Assembly (NCBI RefSeq): GCF_000308715.1
Contig: NZ_BAGH01000055.1
Coordinates: 1 to 43,497, forward strand
Length of the DNA stretch: 43,497 nt
DNA from: Nocardia tenerifensis NBRC 101015
Lineage (GTDB): Bacteria; Actinomycetota; Actinomycetes; Mycobacteriales; Mycobacteriaceae
Direction of reading: 5' to 3'
Positions 8,489 through 16,039 of the stretch are shown here, piece after piece. Each line of letters begins with the position of its first letter. Positions within the stretch are counted from its first letter, which is position 1. The notes beneath the pieces are model-generated. The model saw nothing but the letters and a program-made list of their open reading frames with translations. It was not told the DNA's origin and did no database searches. Made by a program: the position numbers and the translations under genes.

Positions 8489-9343
8489 ATGCACCCGGCC
8501 TCGATGGCGGCGTCGGCCGATGCGGAGGTGGGATTGTTGGTGCAGCCATATGATCGGGCGCTGCTACGGAAGCATCTGTTGCAGACGCGGATAGCGGGAG
8601 ACGTCGCGACGCCGCGCGAGGGAAACCTGGCGCACTACCGCAGGATGGTCGCGAAAGATCCCGGCTACCAGTTCGGCTTGGCGCTGAAGGATTGGACCTT
8701 CGAGGAGACGCTGGACATGATGGCCCGGCTGTGCGGCGTCGATCCCGATCCGCGACACCGGCAGGGCGCCGACACCATCGGCGTCGACCTGACCATCGAC
8801 GCGCTGGACGACATGGGCGCGAGAATCGGGCGCGCCGCGCGCGAACAAGAGACTGTGCTGCTGGCGACCGGTCACCCCGCCACGCTCATGGGCGTCTATC
8901 GCGCCGTCGAGGACGCGCTGCACAACGCGGGCTGCACCGTGCTGACCCCCGCCGCAGGCTGGTCGTATCAGGTGATCACGGCCAACGGATCGCGAGTGCG
9001 CGAGATCGTCTACACCTCGGGCGTCGCCGCGCTCAGCACCGGCGGCCGGTTGCAGCACACCCACGACCCGAACCCGATGCAGGCCATGCTCCAGGAACTC
9101 CACGACGCCCCCGAACCGCGATCCTGGCCCGACCTCGTCATCGCCGACCACGGCTGGGCCGGCGCCTCGGGCGAGGCCGGCATCGACACAGTCGGGTTCG
9201 CCGACTGCAACGACCCCGCCCTCTTCGCGGGCCACGCCGAAGGCAAGATCGCCGTCACCGTGCCGCTGGACGACGGTGTCTTCCCCGAGTACTACGAGCC
9301 CATGATCGACTACCTCCTCGACCGCGCGGGCCTCGCCGCCTGA
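8489..9343 (+). CDS. Conserved actinobacterial protein, phosphatase-like annotation (function unproven)
   Basis: 284 residues from the ATG at 8489. Homologs are often annotated simply as phosphatase. Visible features are G-D-V-A-T-P-R-E-G-N near the N-terminus, a central L-L-A-T-G-H-P-A-T-L-M-G-V-Y segment, and P-D-L-V-I-A-D-H-G-W-A-G-A-S-G, a likely ligand-binding Asp/His pair. No signal peptide or transmembrane segment is seen, so it is probably cytosolic. The start is uncertain: GGAGGTGGG around 8525 would serve a TTG or GTG at 8534-8540 and give a protein beginning near V-Q-P-Y-D. It stands alone between the toxin-antitoxin pair and an MFS gene. Confidence 0.6.
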   Translation: MHPASMAASADAEVGLLVQPYDRALLRKHLLQTRIAGDVATPREGNLAHYRRMVAKDPGYQFGLALKDWTFEETLDMMARLCGVDPDPRHRQGADTIGVDLTIDALDDMGARIGRAAREQETVLLATGHPATLMGVYRAVEDALHNAGCTVLTPAAGWSYQVITANGSRVREIVYTSGVAALSTGGRLQHTHDPNPMQAMLQELHDAPEPRSWPDLVIADHGWAGASGEAGIDTVGFADCNDPALFAGHAEGKIAVTVPLDDGVFPEYYEPMIDYLLDRAGLAA

Positions 9344-9445
9344 CCCGTCGCCCGCCTGGGGGCGAAAGGCGTACCAGCCCTTACCCGTTGGGCGGTCGTC
9401 GAGTTTCCTGGACGTGCTGAAAATTCATGGGATAAATCGCTGGCG

Positions 9446-9469
9446 GCTTGTCGGTGAGGCGTGACAAGC
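9446..9469. promoter_or_regulatory. Operator-like inverted repeat before the MFS gene
   Basis: GCTTGTC (9446-9452) and GACAAGC (9463-9469) are perfect 7-bp arms around a 10-nt centre, ending 7 nt before the MFS start codon. The position suits a repressor site or an RNA stem that covers the start. Confidence 0.5.
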
Positions 9470-9476
9470 TCGGTTG

Positions 9477-10688
9477 GTGCGGTCCTATCGGGTGGTGTTG
9501 TCGAGTGCGGCGGTGCGAAATGTATTGCTGCTCGGGGCCCTGGTGCGTATCCCGTTATTCGCGGGGGCCGTGCTGCTCGCACTGCACGTCGTGCAGACGC
9601 TGCACGGGTCGTACGTGCAGGCCGGTGCGCTGAGCACGATCGTCACGGTGTGCATCGCGCTGAGCGGGCCGTGGCGCGGGCGGCTGCTCGATCGGTTCGG
9701 GCTGCGCCGCACCATCGCTCCGTCCATCCTGATCGGCGCGGTGTGCTGGTCGATCGCGCCGTTCGTCGACTACGTCCCGCTGCTCGTCCTGGCCGCCGTC
9801 GCCGGCCTCTTCGACGTCCCCATCTTCACCGTGGTGCGGCAGGCGGTCATCGCCGCGACCACCGAGCAGAACCGGCAGCCCGCGCTGGCCCTGGAGGCCG
9901 TGTCGGTCGAGTGCGCCTTCATGGTCGGGCCGATCGTCGGCGTCGCCGCCGCGGGTATCTGGTCGACGACGATGGTGCTGTTCTTCGTCCAGATGACGCT
10001 GGTGCTCGCGGGCATCCTGCTGTGGGTGCGCAATCCGCCGCTGCGCTCCGCCGAGGACGCCGACCAGGCGAGCTCCGTTGCGGTCCCGCGCCGCAGCTGG
10101 TTCCGGATGGAGTTCGTCGCCCTGTGCGTCGGGGCGAGCGCGGCCATCGCCGTGCTCGCCGCCTCCGAGCTGACCTTCGTCTCGGCGATCCGCGAGTTCG
10201 GGGCGCAGCAGTGGCTCGGTGTGGTCCTGGCGGTCTGGGGTTTCGGCTCGGTGGTCGGCGGCCTCTTCTACGGCGCGCTGCACCGGCCGATCTCGACCTA
10301 CCTCCTGCTCGCGGGCTTGGGTGCGGTCACCCTCCCGATGGCCTTCGCCATCGGCCCGATCTCCCTCGCCATCACCGGCTTGGTCGCCGGATTGTGCTGC
10401 GCCCCAACGATTACCGCCTCCATCGATCAGATGAGCCGAATAGTCCCCGAGGGCGGCCGGGGCGAGGCCATCGGCTGGCACAGCGCCGCCCTGACCCTCG
10501 GCAACGGAATCGGCAGCTCCCTGGCGGGTGTCGCCATCGACGCGGGCGGCTTCCCGGCGGGTTTCGGCGCCGCGGCCGCCCTCGGCGTGGGTGTCGGCCT
10601 CGGTCTGCCCCTGCTGCTCGCTCTGCGTGGGCGTCGCCGTCCCGCGCTCGAGCAGGAACCGGCGGCCAGCGGCCACATCGGCGCCTGA
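9477..10688 (+). CDS. MFS transporter, 12-TM type
   Basis: 403 residues, hydrophobic throughout with the alternating pattern of a 12-helix major facilitator. The loop G-R-L-L-D-R-F-G-L-R-R-T between helices 2 and 3 corresponds to motif A (G-x-L-x-D-R-x-G-x-R-x-x). R-Q-A-V-I-A-A-T-T-E-Q-N-R-Q-P-A-L-A-L is the motif of small-molecule efflux MFS proteins. The start is either TTG at 9474 or GTG at 9477, adjacent codons; neither has a good Shine-Dalgarno, and the GTG is preferred. The likely role is export of a small molecule or drug; the substrate is unknown. The inverted repeat just upstream suggests ligand-responsive control. Confidence 0.8.
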   Translation: MRSYRVVLSSAAVRNVLLLGALVRIPLFAGAVLLALHVVQTLHGSYVQAGALSTIVTVCIALSGPWRGRLLDRFGLRRTIAPSILIGAVCWSIAPFVDYVPLLVLAAVAGLFDVPIFTVVRQAVIAATTEQNRQPALALEAVSVECAFMVGPIVGVAAAGIWSTTMVLFFVQMTLVLAGILLWVRNPPLRSAEDADQASSVAVPRRSWFRMEFVALCVGASAAIAVLAASELTFVSAIREFGAQQWLGVVLAVWGFGSVVGGLFYGALHRPISTYLLLAGLGAVTLPMAFAIGPISLAITGLVAGLCCAPTITASIDQMSRIVPEGGRGEAIGWHSAALTLGNGIGSSLAGVAIDAGGFPAGFGAAAALGVGVGLGLPLLLALRGRRRPALEQEPAASGHIGA

Positions 10689-10741
10689 ACCGCGTACGAA
10701 CCACTGCCGAGTCCCTCGGTGAAAATTTGCGCGCTTCCTCA

Positions 10742-10768
10742 TGTCGAGAATGCGCGGTCGGCTCCGTC
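10742..10768 (+). promoter_or_regulatory. ECF42-type promoter upstream of the PPOX gene
   Basis: TGTCGA (10742-10747) and CGTC (10765-10768) are 17 nt apart, matching the -35 TGTCGA and -10 CG(A/T)C reported for ECF42 sigma factors. The stretch is nearly identical to the one at 11349-11375. Confidence 0.7.
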
Positions 10769-10817
10769 CCAGGTCTGTAAGCCCACGCGACCAGACCATG
10801 ACAACGGAGGTACGACC

Positions 10818-11309
10818 ATGCACGCCACCGAGATCGCCGAGATCCTGAACCGCCCGCTCAGCCAGGAACTGCTGGCCCGCGAGCTGACCCGACTGGCCTA
10901 CGTCGCCAAGGACGGCACACCCCGCAACGTCCCGATCGGATTCACCTGGAACGGCTCGCAGATCGTCCTGTGCACGACGACGAACGCCCCCAAACTGCCT
11001 GCCCTGCGCCATAATCCGGCCGTCGCCCTGACCATCGACACCGAGGCGTTCCCGCCCCAGATCCTGCTCGTCCGCGGCCGCGCCGAGCTGGACGTGGTCG
11101 ACGGCATCCCGGACGAGTACCTGCAGAGCAGCGGCACCTACAAGATGACGCCCGAGCAGCGGGTGCACTGGGAGGCGGAGGTGCGCTCGCTCTACTCCAG
11201 CATGGTCCGGATCGTCGTCACCCCGACCTGGGTGAAGCTGATCGACTTCGAGACGACCCTGCCCAGCGCGGTCGAGGAGCTGATCCAGCAGCGGGACCAG
11301 CGCCCCTGA
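10818..11309 (+). CDS. Split-barrel PPOX-family flavin/F420-dependent oxidoreductase
   Basis: 163 residues of the pyridoxamine 5'-phosphate oxidase-like split barrel. The pattern L-A-Y-V-A-K-D-G-T-P-R-N-V-P-I-G-F-T-W is the first beta hairpin, and T-T-N-A-P-K-L-P-A-L-R-H-N-P-A-V-A-L is the segment that in this family binds the flavin or F420 phosphate. Such proteins reduce or bind FMN, F420 or haem in the cytosol. The ATG at 10818 was chosen because ACGGAGG precedes it by 7 nt; an earlier in-frame codon at 10719 lies before the promoter. Its promoter matches that of the DGPF/ECF42 pair, so it is probably a member of the ECF42 regulon. Confidence 0.8.
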   Translation: MHATEIAEILNRPLSQELLARELTRLAYVAKDGTPRNVPIGFTWNGSQIVLCTTTNAPKLPALRHNPAVALTIDTEAFPPQILLVRGRAELDVVDGIPDEYLQSSGTYKMTPEQRVHWEAEVRSLYSSMVRIVVTPTWVKLIDFETTLPSAVEELIQQRDQRP

Positions 11310-11348
11310 CGGCTCGTCGAAACTCGCCGAAAGAACTTCCCCGAAGGA

Positions 11349-11375
11349 TGTCGAGAACTCGCGCTCGGCTCCGTC
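11349..11375 (+). promoter_or_regulatory. ECF42-type promoter upstream of the DGPF gene
   Basis: TGTCGA (11349-11354) and CGTC (11372-11375), 17 nt apart. Compared with 10742 onward, 26 of 29 bases agree, in the blocks TGTCGAGAA, CGCG and TCGGCTCCGTCCC. This strongly suggests one sigma factor reads both, and that the ECF42 gene downstream is autoregulated. Confidence 0.72.
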
Positions 11376-11424
11376 CCTGAACCGAGTACGGCCACAATGG
11401 GCCGAACCGCACGAGGAGTACACA

Positions 11425-11832
11425 ATGACCAAGTACCTGTTTCTGAAGCACTACCGCGGCGCACCCGCGTCGGTCAACGACGTGCCGATGGATCAGTGGA
11501 CGCCGGAGGAGTTCACGGCGCACATCCAGTACATGGAGGATTTCGCCGCCCGGCTCGAGGAGACCGGCGAGTTCGTCGGGCATCAGGCGATCGCGCCGGA
11601 GGGCACGTTCGTCCGCTACGACGGCGAGGGCCGGCCCCCGGTCACCGACGGACCGTTCGCGGAGACGAAGGACCTCATCGCCGGGTGGATGATCATCGAC
11701 GTCGAGACCTACGAGCGGGCGCTCGAACTGGCCGCCGAACTATCCGCGGCGCCGGGCGCGGGCGGCAAGCCGATTCACGAGTGGCTCGAGGTGCGCCCGC
11801 TCTTGTCCGCGCCGCCGACCATCACGGAGTGA
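11425..11832 (+). CDS. YCII-related DGPF-domain protein
   Basis: 135 residues of the YCII-related fold, a dimeric ferredoxin-like domain. The family signature V-T-D-G-P-F-A-E-T-K-D is present, as is Y-M-E-D-F-A-A-R-L-E-E-T-G-E-F-V. These proteins are the standard genomic partners of ECF42 sigma factors; their biochemical role is unknown, although some YCII proteins are hydrolases. GAGGAG precedes the ATG. The ECF42 gene begins 7 nt after the stop, so the two form an operon. Confidence 0.88.
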   Translation: MTKYLFLKHYRGAPASVNDVPMDQWTPEEFTAHIQYMEDFAARLEETGEFVGHQAIAPEGTFVRYDGEGRPPVTDGPFAETKDLIAGWMIIDVETYERALELAAELSAAPGAGGKPIHEWLEVRPLLSAPPTITE

Positions 11833-11839
11833 GCGAGGC

Positions 11840-12985
11840 GTGGACGAGTCGCTGGTGCGGACCCTCGCCCCGACCGTGATCGGCATCCTCGTCCGCCGCG
11901 GCGCCGACTTCGCGGCGGCCGAGGACGCCGTGCAGGACGCGCTGCTCGAGGCCGTGCGGGTATGGCCCGTCGATCCGCCGCGTGACCCGAAGGGCTGGCT
12001 GGTCGCGGTGGCCTGGCGTAAGTTCCTCGACGCCGTTCGCGCCGACAACTCGCGGCGGGACCGCGAGATTCGCGTCGAGATCGAGCCGCCGCCGGGCCCG
12101 AGCGAGGTCGAGGACGACACACTGCGACTGTATTTCCTCTGCGCTCACCCGTCCCTGACACCGGGTTCGGCCGTCGCGCTCACGTTGCGCGCGGTGGGCG
12201 GTCTGACCACGCGGCAGATCGCCCAGGCCTACCTGGTGCCGGAGGCGACCATGGCCCAGCGGATCAGCCGGGCCAAGCGGACGGTCGCCGACGTCCGGTT
12301 CGATCAGCCCGGCGACGTCGCCACCGTGCTGCGCGTGCTGTACCTGGTTTTCAACGAGGGTTACTCGGGCGACGTCGATTTGGCGGCGGAGGCGATCCGG
12401 CTCACCCGCCAGCTGGCGCGGATGACCAAGCACGAGGAGGTCGCGGGGCTGCTCGCGCTGATGCTGCTGCACCACGCGCGCCGCGCGGCCAGGACCGGCC
12501 CCGACGGCAGCCTCGTGCCGCTCGCCGAGCAGGATCGCGGCCGATGGAACACCCGGCTGATCGCCGAGGGTGTCGACATCCTGCAGGCGGCCCTCGCCCG
12601 CGATCGGCTCGGCGAGTTCCAGGCCCAGGCCGCCATCGCCGCGCTGCACGCCGATGCCCGCACGGCCGAGGAGACCGACTGGGTGCAGATCGTGGAGTGG
12701 TACGACGAACTGGTGCGTCTCACCGACAGCCCGGTGGCCCGGCTCAACCGGGCCGTGGCGGTCGGCGAGGCGGACGGCCCGCGCGCGGGTTTGGCGGCGC
12801 TGGCGCGGCTCGACCCCGCGCTGCCGCGCTACGCCGCGGTCGCCGCCTACCTGCACGAGCGCGACGGTGACCCGGTGACCGCCGCTCGCCTCTATGCCGA
12901 GGCCGCGAACTCGGCGCACAGCCTCCCGGAACGCGATCACCTCACCCGGCAGGCCGCCCGGCTCAACACCCGGCTTCGCGGCTGA
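11840..12985 (+). CDS. ECF42-group RNA polymerase sigma factor with C-terminal TPR-like extension
   Basis: 381 residues. Sigma region 2 (about 15-75, with D-F-A-A-A-E-D-A-V-Q-D-A-L-L-E-A) and region 4 (about 125-160, G-L-T-T-R-Q-I-A-Q-A-Y-L-V-P-E-A-T-M-A-Q-R-I) are followed by about 200 helical residues. This is the long C-terminal extension that defines ECF42, which has no classical anti-sigma factor. The conserved F-N-E-G-Y joins the two parts. The start is a GTG 7 nt after the DGPF stop, with GAGTGAGCGAGG as ribosome-binding region. The downstream 20-21-bp repeats begin in the last codons. Confidence 0.9.
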   Translation: MDESLVRTLAPTVIGILVRRGADFAAAEDAVQDALLEAVRVWPVDPPRDPKGWLVAVAWRKFLDAVRADNSRRDREIRVEIEPPPGPSEVEDDTLRLYFLCAHPSLTPGSAVALTLRAVGGLTTRQIAQAYLVPEATMAQRISRAKRTVADVRFDQPGDVATVLRVLYLVFNEGYSGDVDLAAEAIRLTRQLARMTKHEEVAGLLALMLLHHARRAARTGPDGSLVPLAEQDRGRWNTRLIAEGVDILQAALARDRLGEFQAQAAIAALHADARTAEETDWVQIVEWYDELVRLTDSPVARLNRAVAVGEADGPRAGLAALARLDPALPRYAAVAAYLHERDGDPVTAARLYAEAANSAHSLPERDHLTRQAARLNTRLRG

Positions 12986-13087
12986 CCACTGCACGCCTTG
13001 GCTGACGACCGTCCGTCTCTGCTGATTGAGCGCACGCTTCGGCTGACCGCCGCACGCCGCGGCTGACCGAGCGCACGCCTCGGGCGA
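12980..13087 (+). repeat. Degenerate tandem repeat, about five units of 20-21 bp
   Basis: Units follow the pattern GGCTGACC-n3/4-GCACGCC-n2/3. The first unit contains the stop codon of the ECF42 gene. GGCTGAC recurs at 12980, about 13000, 13040 and 13060, with decayed copies between. No inverted symmetry strong enough for a terminator is seen. Confidence 0.6.
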
Positions 13088-13138
13088 CCTGCCGAATGGC
13101 AAAACACTGCTAGCTGGAGACCAACTTCTCGCCAGGTC

Positions 13139-13168
13139 TTGCGCTATACGTATACATCTACATATAGT
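13139..13168 (+). promoter_or_regulatory. Candidate promoter for EXLDI-MMPL (TTGCGC-18-TATAGT)
   Basis: TTGCGC (13139-13144) and TATAGT (13163-13168) have an 18-nt spacer. The spacer starts with the 10-bp palindrome TATACGTATA (13145-13154), in an otherwise GC-rich stretch; the AT-rich island marks a regulatory region. The rest of the gap to 13302 shows no convincing gene. Confidence 0.5.
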
Positions 13169-13302
13169 TGGCTCGGAATGAGCGCCTGATGCGCATCGGG
13201 GTAAGGGATGAACACAGCTCTGCGGGGGTCGACGGCTGACGAGGGGTTCGTCGCCCACTCGGCCTATGCGCGCATGCGCAACTGAATATGAATGGAGCCA
13301 TC

Positions 13303-13737
13303 ATGGATACGCGGCACGCCGGTACAGGCGACGAGGTTGTCGGTCTCGACAAGGGGGAGGAATTCCGCGAAGTCGTGGTGAAGGTGGGGCCAGGAGGCGG
13401 GCGGGCACAGCGGTTCGTCGGCCGGCTCCTGGGCGAGTCGACCCACTTCACCTCCGCGGGAATCGAACTGATCCGGGTTTACCTGGGGCGCAAGGGAAAG
13501 TACGCGGTGCACAGGCAGGCGACGGACTGGACCGACTTCGCCGTGATGTCCGATTGGGTCAAGGACTTCCGCAAGGACTGGCGCCAAAGCCTCGAACTCG
13601 ACGATCGGCGCTGGAGCGACTCCACCCTGGACGTGGCGAATTCGTTCGAGGAACTCCGAGATCGCTTGCCCGCCAGAGTTTTCCGCACGCTCACCGATCC
13701 CACCGAACATCCGTCCGTCGAGACCCTCGACATCTGA
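13303..13737 (+). CDS. EXLDI family protein
   Basis: 144 residues ending in E-T-L-D-I, the C-terminal tag that names the EXLDI family. The core has basic and acidic amphipathic segments without a signal peptide or membrane helix, so it should be cytosolic. The function is unknown. The ATG at 13303 was chosen over 13288 because GGAG (13292-13295) lies 7 nt before it, while 13288 has no ribosome-binding site. The MMPL gene follows 34 nt later, so the pair probably forms one operon from the promoter at 13139-13168, and the EXLDI protein may regulate or assist that transporter. Confidence 0.75.
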   Translation: MDTRHAGTGDEVVGLDKGEEFREVVVKVGPGGGRAQRFVGRLLGESTHFTSAGIELIRVYLGRKGKYAVHRQATDWTDFAVMSDWVKDFRKDWRQSLELDDRRWSDSTLDVANSFEELRDRLPARVFRTLTDPTEHPSVETLDI

Positions 13738-13771
13738 GCCGCGGCTCGGATACCGAAAGGAATTGTCCCCC

Positions 13772-15960
13772 ATGTTCGCTCGGCTCGGCCGGCTGGTCGT
13801 CCACCACCCGTGGAAGGTGATCGGCCTGTGGCTGCTCATCATCGTCGGTGTGGTGGCGGCGGCGCCGAAACTCACCTCGACCACCGACCAATCCGACTTC
13901 CTGCCTTCGCATTACGAGTCGATTCAGGCTCTCGACATGCAGCAGAAGGCTTTTCCGCAGAGCGCGGCGCCCTCCGCCCTGATCGTCTTCGCGCGGTCGG
14001 ACGGCGCGCAGTTGAGCGAGGGGGACACGGCTTCGGTCGCGTCGATCGGCGCGAAACTCACCGACGCGCACATCAAGGACGTCATCGGTCTACAGGCGAT
14101 CCCACCGTCGGAGAATCGGCTGATCCAGGTCATCGCGGTGCAGCTGACGAAGATCACCAGCGCGAGCGACACCACGCAGAGTGACGCGGTGAAGGCGCTG
14201 CGCGACGCGTTGCAGGCGCAGGTGAAGGACACCGACCTCAAGGCGGGCATCACCGGTCAGGCCGCGCAGATGCTGGACCAGGTGGAGTCGAGCAACAAGG
14301 GCATGGCCATCATCGGCGCCGCGACGATCATCCTGATCCTCGTGCTGCTGCTGATCATCTTCCGCAGTCCGGTGATCGCGCTGCTGCCGATCGTCACCAT
14401 CGGCGCGGTCTCCAGCCTCGTCTCCGGGCTGATCGCCATGGTGGCCAAGGCTTTCGACCTCAAGATCGACAGTTCGGTGAACGCCATTCTGCTGGTGGTG
14501 CTGTTCGGCGTCGGCACCGACTACATCCTGTTCCTGATGTTCCGCTACCGGGAACGGCTGCGGGCGGGGAGGACCCGAAGACGGCCATGGTCAGCGCCGT
14601 GACCAGGGTCGGCGAGGCCATCACCTCCGCGGCGGCCGCGGTGATCATCGCCTTCATGGCACTGACCCTGTCCACGCTCGGCATGTTCCGGGCGCTCGGC
14701 CCCGCGCTGGCGATCGCGGTCGCGGTGGCATTGTTCGCGGGGCTGACGCTGGTGCCCGCCGTCGTCTCGCTGTTGGGCACCAAGGTTTTCTGGCCGTCCA
14801 AGGCCTGGCGGACGGAGCCGAAGGGGGCGCGGTTCGCCGCGCTCGGCACGGCGCTCGGCCGTCGTCCCGCGGTGTTCGCCCTGGTCTCCGGCGGCGTGCT
14901 CGTCGTGCTCGGCATCGTGGCCGTCGGGTTCAACCCGACCTTCGATCTGAGTTCCGGCTCGACCTCGGACGCGTCCGAATCGGTGGTCTACAACAAGGAA
15001 TTGCTCAAGGGCATGCCCGCGGGCGCCACTCAACCCTCGGACGTGCTGCTGCACTCGACGGGCGGTGCGCTGGCCGGCGATCAGCTGACGACGTACCGCG
15101 CGGCGCTGACCGCGGTGCCGGGGGTCGGCCAGGTGGCCGAGCCGCTGCTGTCCGCGGACAAGGCGACCGCCAACTTCCAGGTGACGCTCGCCGCGGCCCC
15201 CGAATCGGACGCCGCGCTCGAGACGGTTCGCGGTGCGCTACGCGATGCCGCGCACGCGGCGGCTCCGGCCGGAACGACCGCGGCCGTCGGCGGCATGACG
15301 GCGGTCTTCGTCGACTTCCAGGACGCGATGAATCACGACTACGCGATCGTGTTCCCGGTGGCCGCCGTCTTGATCATGATCGTGCTCGGGTTGCTGCTGC
15401 GCAGCTTGGTCGCGCCGTGGTACCTGATGGCCTCGGTGTTCCTCGGATTCGCGGCGACGCTCGGCGCGGCGGTGCTGGTGTTCCAGCACATGCAGGGAGA
15501 GACCGGGCTGATCTTCACGCTGCCGGTGATCATGTACCTGTTCGTGGTGGCGCTCGGCACGGACTACAACATCCTGATGGTCGCCCGCCTGCGGGAGGAG
15601 GCCCGCGCGGGGCACGAGCCGAGACAGGCTGCGGCGCTTGCCCTTCGGCACACCGGTCCGACGGTCGCGGCGGCGGGCTTGATCCTCGCGGGCACCTTCG
15701 CGTCGATGATGCTGGCAGGCAACAATGTGCTCTCGCAGATGGGATTCGCCATCTCGGTCGGCATCGGGATCGCCGCCTTCGTGATGGCGATGTTCTTCAC
15801 CCCCGCGCTGACCGCCCTGCTCGGGCACCGCGCGTGGTGGCCGGGGCATGGGGACGAACAGTCCGGCTCGGCGGATCGGGGCGAGACGTTCGACATGCGA
15901 GACGATCGCACGCTGGCCGCGCCCGGTGGTCAGTGGACCAGCAGTGGTGAACGGCGGTAG
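13772..15960 (+). pseudogene. MMPL-family (RND) transporter gene, interrupted by a one-base frameshift
   Basis: Two overlapping frames together encode one MMPL transporter of about 730 residues. The first (13772-14602) has the N-terminal helix, a periplasmic loop and helices ending in G-V-G-T-D-Y-I-L-F-L-M-F-R-Y-R-E-R-L. The second (to 15960) resumes with A-V-T-R-V-G-E-A-I-T-S-A-A and carries the second half including G-T-D-Y-N-I-L-M-V-A-R-L-R-E-E. The break is at the GGGG run 14566-14569: one extra G would restore L-R-A-G-E-D-P-K-T-A. MMPL proteins export lipids or drugs. The ATG at 13772 follows AAAGGA; a TTG at 13763 is too close to it. A sequencing error, a recent mutation or programmed slippage would all look the same. 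Confidence 0.8.
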
Positions 15961-15969
15961 ATAGCACGA

Positions 15970-16009
15970 AAGGCTGCCCTCCCGAGTTACCATGGAGGGC
16001 AGCCTTTTT
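15970..16009. terminator. Bidirectional terminator between convergent genes
   Basis: AAGGCTGCCCTCC (15970-15982) pairs perfectly with GGAGGGCAGCCTT (15994-16006), with an 11-nt loop and TTTTT on the plus side. It serves the MMPL gene and probably the minus-strand gene ending at 16040. Confidence 0.9.
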
Positions 16010-16039
16010 CGTTGTCCGTGTATGAGAGCGGGCTGGTCG

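Noticed and set aside
9555..11432. 625-codon minus-strand frame
   Set aside because: Antisense shadow of the MFS and PPOX genes, Gly/Arg/Asp-rich, no domain.
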